Under the pieces are notes generated by a model. It saw nothing but the letters and a program-made list of their open reading frames with translations, was not told the DNA's origin and made no database searches. The translations under genes and the position numbers were made by a program. Source: Mucidula mucida (Eukaryota; Basidiomycota; Agaricomycetes; Agaricales; Physalacriaceae). Taken from it: DNA of 38,777 nucleotides. Shown here in pieces: positions 1-9,589 of this stretch. Each line of letters begins with the position of its first letter. The stretch's first letter is position 1. Location: assembly GCA_015501055.1 (NCBI GenBank), contig JADNYV010000321.1, positions 1 through 38,777 of the forward strand, written 5' to 3'.

Positions 1-31
1 CTGGGATGCTGTGGCGAAGTTGGTGTTTTGA
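1..31 (+). CDS. S41-family peptidase, last nine codons and stop of a second copy (partial)
   Basis: Bases 2-31 read W-D-A-V-A-K-L-V-F-stop in frame. This is identical to the C terminus of the complete S41 peptidase that ends at 29052 on the opposite strand, where the same residues follow an intron and the residues A-N-N-P-G-A-I. The rest of this copy lies left of the window. Whether that copy is complete or only a fragment caught by the repeat cannot be seen here. Confidence 0.8.
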   Translation, partial: WDAVAKLVF

Positions 32-919
32 GGATGTAGTATGACAATCTCTGAATTCGTTCATTCCTATATCTTTCGCTCCTTTTCGTGCCATTCCTTG
101 ATCCATTTAAATCCCCACTGCCGTTGGCGTTTTGAGTTCTACTGCGAAGCTCGCATCTCAATACAACGATTGCGGACACCTGTAGCGCCGGCCTGCACAG
201 TGCGGCATCTCAAGATAGTCTATAGAAATGGACGTACTTGAGATGGGTGCATAACACGTCGAGTCTGGAGGCGCCCGCTGAGTACTCTGGTACTTCTCTG
301 GAAAATATTTATATTCAGAGGCTCAATTGTCAGGCAGGCAGGCAGAGTTGAGCCTGCTGAATGTGCGACACTGCGCCACATATTGACAAGACTAAGAAAG
401 GCATGTCATACCGCTGAAATGCCGATTGAGCAGGGCAAGCAGATAGCTTACACATATAAGAGTACACCTAACTATGACAGGACGTATTTGAGGCCACCAG
501 CGGAGTAAGACACGGCAGTGATACACGCGTTCTTTTGTATGTTACTAAACGAGTTGACACCTGAAACGAGTTTTCTTAGTATCGGCAGGACGGCGTTGGA
601 CATAGAGCACCCATATCAACGAAATATCAGCTATGTTCGTGCCAAGTAGTTCAGGTCTTCGAGAAACAGTCGAGACAGTCGAGAAACACCGACGGGCCAT
701 TACCTTTTTTGGTACTTCGTAATAAAATGTTCACGTATCACGTGTCTTCAAGCGTTGCCGTCTACCATCGTGGCTCCTAAGATTTGGCGCCGCCTTGACG
801 CGTTTCTAATATGGTTTTCTCACGCAAGTCTGGCTATAAATGCTTTGCGCGCTGGCCTGCATCTGAATTGCACCCACCTCATATATCTTCCAACGCCCTA
901 ACGACTTAACAATTCAACT
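32..919. other. Intergenic region between S41 3' end and SDR; no gene seen
   Basis: No open frame here looks like a conserved protein. The stretch is conserved in the right arm (28156-29051) with small indels: a 9-bp segment near 751-759 that the right arm lacks, an 8-bp segment after position 697 and a 13-bp repeat near 811 that only the right arm has. The proximal 180 bp form the SDR promoter. Confidence 0.6.
739..840 (+). promoter_or_regulatory. SDR core promoter: CACGTG box and TATA box
   Basis: A palindromic CACGTG lies at 739-744 and a TATAAA at 835-840, 80 bases before the SDR start codon at 920. CACGTG is the usual E-box/G-box core bound by bHLH factors in fungi. The same hexamer occurs upstream of units A and B. 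Use of these sites is inferred from position only. Confidence 0.5.
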
Positions 920-2221
920 ATGGCTAAGAAATCTATAATGGCGTTCCTCAAGGACCAGTACACCAAGATGCCTGCGGTCGTCAAGGTTGATTTGTCTGGG
1001 AAGACCGTCATCGTCGTCGGCGCGAATACTGGGATTGGCTATGAGGCGGCGAAGCACTTTGCGTTGATGAACCCCGGCAGGTTGATTATGGCTTGCCGGA
1101 GCAAGGACAGAGGACAGACGGCTGTTGACAGTGAGCGTTTTCCTTGTCTCGTCTATGGAGTCCTTCTGAAATGTGCTGTATTGTAGAAATCGCGTCAGAA
1201 ACTGGCTTCACCGCTGAACTATGGCTTGTGGATCTTGCCTCGTTCGCCTCGGTGTCGGCCTTTGCGGACACATTTGACAATGACGGCGGACGTTTGGACC
1301 TACTTGTAATGAACGCTGGTCTTATGTCCCCTTCGTACTCTGCTACTGTCGACGGATGGGAGGCTTGGTATGTATCGTCTCTATTTACTTCGTGATGTGC
1401 AGTCATTGACGGCCTACAGCCTACAGGTCAACAACCTAGCATCTCCTCTACTTTCCCTGCGACTACTTCCGCACATGGAACAGACCGCGGTGAAATTCTC
1501 CACTACGCCACGCCTAGTCACTGTAGCCAGCGACGTCCATTATTGGGCTGTGATTGGCCAGGAGCTCATTGAGACCCCGACATTGCTCGCCAAGCTGTCT
1601 GATGAGACCTATTGTACTCCGAGGCATGTGTTCAGTCCAATTTTCCAAACATATGGCTTACATTCCACTAGTCGTTTAGGTGGAACACGATACCATATCT
1701 GCAAATGTAAGCTTCACATCGCCTGTCACCACCTCACTGATGAAATTTGCTTCTCTGTAGTACTGAATGTTCTCTTCACCCGCGCCCTCCAAGAACGCCT
1801 TTCTCAAGCATCCTCTCCTATCATCGCCACATCCGTAAACCCAGCATTTTGCGCGTCTGAACTCCGCCGAAATGTGATATCAGAAAGCCGCCTTATGGGC
1901 GTTGTGGAAGCTGTTATGGTCAAGACACTCGCGTTCACAGCCGAGGAGGGGAGCCGGCAGCTGGTCTATGCCGCTGTGGGCGGATCAGACCGTGAAGAGC
2001 AGATGCGCGGCGCGTTTGTCTCTAAATCGGATATAGCGGAGCCTAGTGATTTCACTCTCACCGAGGAGGGGAAGGTGATGCAGAACAGATATTGGGTGTG
2101 TCTATTTTTGCATTTGACGTTTTCCTTCGGGCTAACCAATGTTGTTCAGGACGAGTTGATTGAAGTTTTGGCTAAAGCCGATCCAAAGATTTCTGGGATA
2201 GTGAAGCAGATCCTCTCGTAG
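920..2221 (+). CDS. Short-chain dehydrogenase/reductase, retinol-dehydrogenase-like (left copy)
   Basis: Six exons (920-1130, 1187-1367, 1420-1613, 1680-1706, 1761-2095, 2150-2221) join in frame to a 339-residue protein. Visible motifs are the Rossmann glycine motif G-A-N-T-G-I-G near residue 35, the N-A-G motif in V-M-N-A-G-L, and the catalytic Y-x-x-x-K as Y-H-I-C-K, assembled across the small fourth exon. These define a classical NAD(P)-dependent SDR; the closest relatives I recognise are fungal proteins annotated as retinol dehydrogenase or WWOX-like oxidoreductases. Substrate unknown, probably cytosolic since no signal peptide is seen. The donor after 1613 (GTACTC) was chosen because it alone keeps the Y-x-x-x-K frame. 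The right-arm copy differs by a few residues, for example F/V in K-F-S-T-T-P-R. Confidence 0.88.
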
Positions 2222-2796
2222 TCACTTGCATGTTAACGGATTTCTTCGGTACGAACGGTGTAGACATTTGGATGACCATGGATTTCCGTGGCCCGCATAA
2301 AGATGATTCGTTTGACTTCTTGACAATTGAGGTGCGAATACGTGGCTTGCCAAATTGTTCAGATCGTGTACGCTTAGGTTGGTGGGTGGAATGCGATGCG
2401 TGGCGCATCTATCATGAAGTCGATTGCTGCGCAGCATAGCGACTTTTTCCTCAATTCTGGTGGCGAAATTACGCAGCAAAGTACCGGGTGAGCCTCTGAA
2501 AGAGTTCGAGATTTCTAGGATCAGTTCATTGGTTGTTGAACCTTTACAGCAAGGCTTAGTCCATGCATTGTCCAAAGGTTGATGACAAGGTTGCTGGGAT
2601 TCCATGCAATTTCGTATGATGGATGCTTATTGTACAACGTCAAACAAAGCCCGTCACAAGTGGCTTCGTGGGATCATTTTGTGCGTGGGAGTTGGGGACT
2701 GAATAGCTACTGTCCTCGAGGCAACCTTCCCTACTTGCCATCGACTACTAGCACCACGTTTCGACCAGCCAGTACCAGTAGGGAAACCGCATCGTC
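2222..2796. other. Intergenic region between SDR and first BTB gene
   Basis: Open frames occur on both strands but overlap one another and resemble no protein I know. The last 145 bp (from 2652) are repeated before the second BTB gene (from 4369) and contain the site where the right arm switches from copy-1-like to copy-2-like sequence. Confidence 0.5.
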
Positions 2797-3783
2797 ATGA
2801 GTGAGAGCGCATTGAGTCTGGAAACGAAGTGCAACGGTATGTGCATATGCGGCCGGTCATATTACTTGTAGCGCTTACCCCCGCCTCCCACATAGAACCT
2901 GCGTGCACGGCTGATGTCGATATCGTGCTAAAGTCGATAGACGGTGTTTTATTCGGAGCTCATTTGCAGTTACTTTCCCTATTAACAGAGGCTTTCACAA
3001 TGCCTGATAACGTGCTCACGCTTGAACGAACCGAGGTCGTTGACCTACCAGAGGATGCCGCCACGCTCGAAGTTATTCTAAAGTTCGTTCACCCCCAGCG
3101 ACCTCCCGCAACTGACACCATTTCCGATGATCTGCTTGTTCGGATCGCCGAAGCAGTGGAGAAATATGGTGTATATCCCGGTATGGAAGCTTGTAGGCTG
3201 CGTATGAAGTTTGTGCATCTCTGTTTTTGTTGTTGGTATTGTTTAACTGCGTGATAGGCAGATGACATCGACACACCCCCTCCAAGTTCTCGTATATGCT
3301 GTCAGACACGGACACAACGATATTATTGATGACGCAGCTTCTTATTCCGTCTACAAGCATATAGAGGAGGCTTGGAAGATCCTACGCAGCAATCACATTG
3401 CGTATATAGCCTGGGTACATTTTCGCTCCGCATAAAGTGGGCCTTGCTGACATACGCTTTTTCTGAAGACCATATATCGCGAGGAAAGGAAGATGCTAGC
3501 CCGCGAAGTGTTCGACTATTCACGGATGGTCGACACTGTGCATCACCGATCAAACTCCGGGAAGACAGTCACTATGTGCGAAACATGGACGGAGTATCTT
3601 CAGAAGGTGACGGCTGCTGTCGGCTCTGAACCTTCTGTCAATCTGAAGCAGTTCCGAGCTGTTTGCTCAATGCAGCCCGGTCAATGTATGCGATGCTGGT
3701 CACGGTGGGAGGAGAAGGCGATAGAGGTTTGGAGTGGTATTCGATCGTTTAGGGACATTCTGAAAAGTGTTGAGATTTTGTGA
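2797..3783 (+). pseudogene. BTB/POZ-domain protein, tandem copy 1, probably impaired
   Basis: The start M-S-E-S-A-L-S-L-E-T-K-C is followed by an intron and a BTB core (D-V-D-I-V-L-K-S-I-D-G-V-L-F-G-A-H), then a helical region. BTB domains mediate protein-protein contacts; this short agaricomycete family is widespread but uncharacterised. Two defects are visible. The donor that reads GAG|GTATGT in the other copies is GAA|GCTTGT here, which should not splice well. The last exon, which in copy 2 encodes an acidic then basic tail ending K-R-R-R-M-I, follows an acceptor with four extra bases (3841-3844) and hits a stop at once. The stop at 3781-3783 applies if the last intron is retained. Confidence 0.7.
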
Positions 3784-4019
3784 AGACGTCCCCTTGGGAT
3801 ATCGTTCAGTGTACTAATAGTGAATTCTCATGCGTCCGTAGTACTTAAAGGGTGCGTCCTATCGAATTGAGATCTGACTCTTGTCCTTGCTTCTGGCAAG
3901 AGGAGGAGGCAGCGCGAGCCTAATGGGACGAGTTACCGTAGGACACACTGACCAAAGGTTTAGTGCGCCACATTTTGTTGTGGTTCTTCAGACGAGGAAA
4001 GCTTCCTCAATTTGCGTAA

Positions 4020-4265
4020 GGTGGGCGGATCAGACCGCGAAGAGCAGATGCACAGCGCGTTTGTCTCTAAATCGGATATAGCGGAGCCTAGTGAATTCAC
4101 TCTCACCGAGGAGGGGAAGGTGATGCAAGATAGATATTGGGTATGTTTATTTTGTACTTGATGTTTTGCGTTTGGCTAATCAACGTTGTACAGGGCGAGT
4201 TGATTGAAGTTTTGGCAAAAACCGATCCGAAGATCTCTGGGATTGTGAAGCAGATCCTCTCGTAG
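4020..4265 (+). pseudogene. Truncated SDR 3' fragment (relic)
   Basis: This matches 1976-2221 of the SDR gene: the end of exon 5, the last intron with a shifted but similar sequence, and the final exon ending K-Q-I-L-S-stop. It has no start codon or catalytic half and sits between two BTB copies. It marks the left end of the second tandem unit. Its substitutions against the intact SDR show it has been separate for some time. It is absent from the right arm. Confidence 0.88.
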
Positions 4266-4516
4266 GCATTTGACTGACAGCGGACCTCTTTTCGTTCGGT
4301 ACGAGTCTTCATGTACATTTCGTGCCAATCTCCATAATGTATTTTCCATGTTGGAAGCTGGTCTAATTCGTCACAAGTGGCTTCGTGGGATCATTTTGTG
4401 CGTGGGAGTTGGGGACTGAATAGCTACAGTCCTCGAGGCAACCTTAACACCTCCTCGCCATCGACTACTAGCACCGCATTTCGACGAGCCAGTACCAGTA
4501 GGGAATCCGCATCGTC

Positions 4517-5684
4517 ATGAATGAGAGCGCATTGAGTCTGGAAACGAAGTGCAAAGGTTTGTGTACATCATGCTGCCGGTCATAGTACTCGAAGCGCTTA
4601 CGCCCGCCTCCCACATAGACCTTGCGTGTACGGCTGATGTCGATATCGTGCTAAAGTCGATAGACGGTGTTTTATTCGGAGCTCATTCGCATTATCTTTC
4701 TGCATGGACAGAGGCTTTTCCAATGCCTGATAATGTGCTCACGCTTACCGAGGTTGTCGATCTACCAGAAAAGGCAGCTACGCTTGAAATCGTTCTCAAG
4801 TTCGTTCACCCCCAGAGACCTCCCGCAGTCGACACTATTTCCGATGACCTGCTTATTCTTATCGCCGAAGCAGTGGAGAAATACGGTGTGTATCCCGGTA
4901 TGGAGGTATGTAGACTGCGTATGAAGTTCGTGCATCTCTATTTTGTTGTTGGTTACGCCGATTAAATAGATAATAGGCAGCTGACATCGACGCACCCGCT
5001 CCAAGTTCTCTTATACGCTATCCGACACGGGCACAATGATATTATCGATGACGCAGCTTCTCATTCCGTCTACAAGCGGATAGAGGATGCTTGGAAGATC
5101 TTGCGCAGCAACCAAAGTGCTTATACAGCCTGGGTCCGTTTTCGCACCCTTCAAAACAAGGCTTGCTAATGTTTGCTTTTTTAAAGACCATATATCGCGA
5201 GGAAAGGAAAACGCTTGCTCGTGAAGTGTTCGATTATGCCCAGAGCGTCAACATTGTGCATTCCCGATCGAAATTCGGGAAGACAGTCACTCTATGCGAA
5301 ACATGGACGAATTATCTCGAGAACGTGATGGATGCTGTCGGCTCAGAGCCTTCGGTCAATCTCGAGCAGTTCCGAGCTGTTTGCTCAATGCAGCCCGGTC
5401 AATGTATGCTGGTCACGGTGGGAGGAGAAGGCGATAAAGGTTTGGAGTGGTAATCGATCGTTCAGGGACATCCTAAAAAGTGTTGAGAAATTGTGAAGAC
5501 GTCCCCTTGGGCTCTCGCTCAGTGTACTAATAGTGACTTCTCATGCGTGTGTAGTAAAGGACGTGTTCCGTCCAATTTGAGATCTGATTCTTGTCCTTGT
5601 CTTTCAGGAAGGGGAGGAGACAGCGCTGATGAATCGGATGACACGAGACTCCATACGACGTCGAAACGCCGAAGAATGATTTAA
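4517..5684 (+). pseudogene. BTB/POZ-domain protein, tandem copy 2, C-terminal frameshift
   Basis: The start M-N-E-S-A-L-S-L-E-T-K-C-K is followed by introns with canonical ends and the BTB core, then T-I-Y-R-E-E-R-K and C-E-T-W-T-N-Y-L. Near 5408 five bases present in both other copies are missing, shifting the frame after Q-C-M and stopping at 5453. Without this deletion the frame would run through a last intron with a TACTAAT branch-point-like motif (5524-5530) into an exon ending S-K-R-R-R-M-I at 5684, an acidic stretch plus a possible nuclear-localisation tail. A 6-base in-frame deletion (lost R-T before E-V-V-D-L) is also specific to this copy. The BTB domain itself is intact, so a shortened protein may still be made. 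Confidence 0.75.
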
Positions 5685-5967
5685 TGCGCCACATTTCGTT
5701 ATGGTTCCTCCATGACATATCAGACGAAGAAAACTTTCGAGTCAGTGTGCCTTCAAGCTTCAAGAACTGCATTCTGAGTGCGGTCTGAGAATGGTATGCA
5801 TCGTGATATAATGATATGAAAGCTGCTGATAACCAATAATTACGAACGAGTGCTATGTGTATGCTGGACCTCCTGACAGTCCGATAACAAGGGTATGCGG
5901 AGGTTGATAACTTAGAAAAGTCCATGACCTGACGATAATGTATGTTGAAAGCCTTCAGCGAGTGCAT

Positions 5968-8332
5968 CTACAATTGCGAGGAGTCCAGCGCATCGTAAGT
6001 GGGACAGAGATCATCCCATGCCTCTGGAGATGATTGTCGTTGGCATTGCGCAATGTGGGCGAGAGAACACTCACTAGAAGGGTGGCTGGTAGCCTTGATG
6101 GAGTCCACGTCTTCGACGAAAACGACACCCATACCACTGGGAGTATACTATGTGAGTGTCTATCTTCAATGGAAGTTTTGGGCACCTACACCTCCAGATG
6201 CCGGTCGATGTGACTATGAAGAGAACGTGAGACGCTAGTCATAGCTTCGGGTTGTCAAACTTACCAATGGAAGAACCATGGGCCAGCATTATCAGTGACG
6301 AATCGAATGGTTACTTGATCGCCATCACCACCCGTGTTAACGACGTCCCGACGAACCTGTCGAGTGTTAGAAATGAAGTAGCAGGACATCGGGGACTGCC
6401 CACAGGATTGTCGTAGTTGTATACTGAGCTTCCCACACTGCGCACAACGTCGAACGTGTGCTACGTAAGGAAGTCAACAACGGTAAAGCATCTGTGTTAG
6501 GTCAACGTACGCCATGCAAATGGAAAGGGTGCTGGATTCAGAAGGTTTGAGAATCAAGGACTTGGACTTTGAGTGAAGAACTCACCGGTCCTCCCGAGTT
6601 GCCAAGTCCGGGAACGACAACTTCAATAACCTTATTGGGATGTAAGAGATAGAGACTCCCCGAAGGTAGCAGGTCAGTCGCCGACGAGGCGCCACTCAAG
6701 ATTTGCAGCAACACCGGCGCAGTAGGAGGAACATAGCTAACGTTATTCATCGTGAAGCGCTGCGTAGCGAGGTCGACACCCATGGTGAGGTTCAACACGA
6801 CGTCCGCGCCACCTGGGTAGTGGAGACCAGGAGCACCAGCATTTTCCAGTGGATGCAAGTCCGTTTCCAGCAAAGGACGGACACTCGGAGATTCCACTGA
6901 CACTGGTTCGTCATCGCAGGGGGACTCTGCGTACTGCAAAATTCCCGAATTGATTCCCCCAAGGAAACCTACTGGACCGAAGTTGGGGTTGGCTCGTATC
7001 CAGTAGTTGTCGGGACGTTGGTTAGCGTGCAAGATGAGAGAATAGCGTTGGCCGGCGAAGATCTGCACAGAATCAACGACTACGGGATGTGTGTTGACAC
7101 CGTCGGCTTCGATGACTGTAAACGTGTGGCCGTCAATGGAGAATATCCAGTTCGGGTCGCAAGACATGGCGATGAGGCGAAGACGGTAGCGTAACCCCTT
7201 TTTGACTGTTAGTCTGAAGAGGTCAGTAGGAGGCTATCGAGGCTGTAAATCAATAGACACAGAGTATCAACAAGGACCCCTCACACCGCCCATGTAACGT
7301 CCTTTGCCTACAAATTATAATCAGTTTACGAGACTCTGTTGTGTGGCAAGCTCCCCGCGGACCGTTGATGAGTGTTGAGTCGAATATTGAAGTAGGGGAA
7401 GCAGAAGGTGAAGGAGTATGATACCTGCCACACGGGTAAGAGGAGCCGATGAATAACTAAATTCAACTGACCAGTCAGAGAGCGTGATGATTGTGGATTC
7501 TTGAACAACTCAGACAGGAAAAGTGCACGGGAAAAAGACTTATTACCGTCGTCCACGTCGTATCTCCTCTTGTGGGGATCGTCTGGATCATAGACGACCA
7601 TTGGCCCTCTGAGACCATCACAATATTGCGTCGCTACAGAAAGAGTGTCATGCCGGACCAAAAAAGAACTACTGCATGATACGCACATAAATGCGAATGA
7701 TACCAGAATGTGCCTGCTTGGTCTGCCACGGTGAACTTGTACTGGAACGAGTCATTCTATGTGAATAAATCAGCGATAGAGCACGTCGGGAGATGCAATT
7801 TCATACGGCGGCAATTGGACACTGTGTCACGAAGCTCGTCCTAGCATTCGAGGTTGATCAAAATCATACGCTATATCGCTTGTTTACGCACCCGTCAGCC
7901 CAACTACTATTTGTTTGCAGAATCCCATGCCAGTGCTAAGTCAAACACGTTAGTTAACAATCGGCGAACTCGGCGCGCAATAACTCACAACGCTGGTACT
8001 CCGTAACATGGCCTTGTCGGTCAGGGAGTTGACAACATTCAACACTCAAACGTATCACCCTGATCAAGGCGTAAGTGGAAGCAAAAGTACATGGCCACGG
8101 ACGTGATTTACCTTCCAGCCGCGAATGAGAGGGCCCGGGAAGGTTCCACCAGCTAGTACAGCACTGTACGCAGCAAAGTCAGTTCAAATCAGCAGCTTGA
8201 GAAGACGACGAACGATCGTCCAACACCATCGGGAGATATGTGTCGATTGACGATTTCCACGTCCGAGACGGGCCCAATAGCACCGTAAGCACCGGAAGCT
8301 GCGACAAGCGCGAAAAGGGCTAGAACGACCAT
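5968..8332 (-). CDS. Laccase, multicopper oxidase (left copy)
   Basis: Mirror image of the right-arm laccase at 22411-24773, with the same exon pattern. It oxidises phenols and aromatic amines while reducing O2 to water; it is secreted. The signal peptide [17 protein letters not shown] precedes the mature start A-I-G-P-V. Copper-binding segments H-W-H-G, W-Y-H-S-H-L, H-P-F-H-L-H-G and H-C-H-I-D-R-H-L-E are all present. Differences from the right copy that I could read include V for M in S-D-V-E-I-V, D for N in V-V-V-D-S-V-Q-I-F, and A for V in L-Q-Y-A-E-S. The start is preceded by a run of nine C on the coding strand (eleven in the right copy). Converges with the BTB gene. Confidence 0.93.
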
Positions 8333-9589
8333 CGCGAAGGGGGGGGGCGGGAGACAAGGTCGAAAGATTGTAGAGCACACCTGAGGCTTTATGTACGTTG
8401 CTGGCGATCAAGGCACGTAGAAGCAGGTAATAAGGCGTCTGTAACTTGAAAAGCAGATTGCCGAAGCAGTGGCGCCCAAGTCAAAATTGCCCCGAGATCC
8501 CGCTTCATACTTAAGATGGCCTAGGCCCCAGGATTTCGGGAGCGCTCATCATCGTTTCCGAGCCAGAATTCAACGCGTGCCACATACTCTTGACGTGAGC
8601 ACGTAAGCTTGTTGAAAACATGACTGCAATCCGCTCCTTCTAGGGTGAGAGAGCAAGGTGTGCCGTACAGAGTACACCCTTCAGTCAGTCCTTTCAGAGC
8701 CATTCACTAGAACGCAAGTTTCAGGTTTGGAAGCTGGAAGGGTCACGACTCACGGAGAGAAAATAGTCCGGCCGAGCCGCCCGTCCAATAGCGCTCAAAT
8801 ATTGATCGTCCTGTTGACATGAGCGCCTTATAATTTATTCTTCAATAATGACTTGCCAAGGACGTTGAAATTGGCTAGTGATTCGTACTGCGTGACTGAA
8901 CTTCTCAGGTATTCATTACGAGGCTCCAAGCGGTTCAACGTAGGATTCATAAAGCTTGAACTGTCAATGAAGCATCGAAGCTTCGGCGTTTCACGCGTCA
9001 GGCGAAGCAATGATTTGAGTAACGGCATGGACCAAGCATCATGTTCAGCTTGTAATGCCGCCGTCGTCTGGTACTCCAATGTATTTAGCTATGCCAGTCC
9101 AAGATTCTCTGCGACGAACCAGTTTAAGTTCTGCAGTATCATTCTAGTACATGAATGTACAATTGGCGCCAAGCCTTGCATAATGTGTCTACCGACGTCG
9201 CTGCGGAGAGATACATGAGGCACGCAGGTCGCGAGTTCATTTCCTGTTTCAGAGGATTTCCACTGCACCCGCGGCGCAGACTTTGGATCTGGGAATGAGC
9301 GAAGTCCCAGCCCTCATTGCTACATATAAAATGCACTTCCGACGAGATCCCAGAGATTCACTGAGGGTACTTCGAGTAAGCTTCAGCTGAAGGAAACTCG
9401 AATCGAAGAAAGACAGGGCAAAACTTTTTCCTCCGGGCTAGCGACTTAAAAAAAGGTCAAGTCTGCTTCGAGTTCGGGGTTCACAATCAGAGAAGCCCAG
9501 AGGAAACTGAAATGATTGCTGAAGTACATGGCAGAAAAAGAAAATCTCTCCGAAGAGAGCGAGGGATTTCCAAAAATTGCTTCAAATGA
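8333..9589. other. Laccase upstream region; no assignable gene
   Basis: About 1.26 kb between laccase and unit A. On the laccase strand a 60-codon frame (8521-8703) begins M-A-L-K-G-L and an 83-codon frame (8828-9079) ends K-S-L-L-K-N-K-L; both stay open in the right arm. I recognise neither, and no splice pattern joins them, so they may be relics or non-coding. A CATAAAG about 60 bp before the laccase start may act as its TATA box. Near 9494-9548 the arms diverge strongly. Confidence 0.45.

Larger units (their letters stand above)
1976..4018 (+). repeat. Tandem duplication unit, copy 1 (SDR 3' end through BTB 3' region)
   Basis: The segment from the last part of the SDR gene (1976) through the first BTB gene and its 3' flank is repeated directly downstream at 4019-5740. 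The junction is visible near 4019, where BTB 3' flank changes abruptly into SDR coding sequence. The copies are clearly more diverged from each other than the two inverted-repeat arms are, so this duplication is older than the arm split. Confidence 0.85.
4019..5740 (+). repeat. Tandem duplication unit, copy 2
   Basis: It begins with a fragment of the SDR 3' exons (4020-4265), continues with about 100 bp of weakly related sequence in place of the roughly 430 bp between SDR and the promoter-proximal part of copy 1, then a second BTB gene and its 3' flank. The approximate end is where similarity to the flank of copy 1 fades. Confidence 0.8.

Noticed and set aside
5527..5967. 146-codon minus-strand frame between BTB and laccase, open in both arms.
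   Set aside because: Antisense to the BTB tail exon and its flank; conservation is explained by the duplication, and the protein looks like low-information antisense translation.
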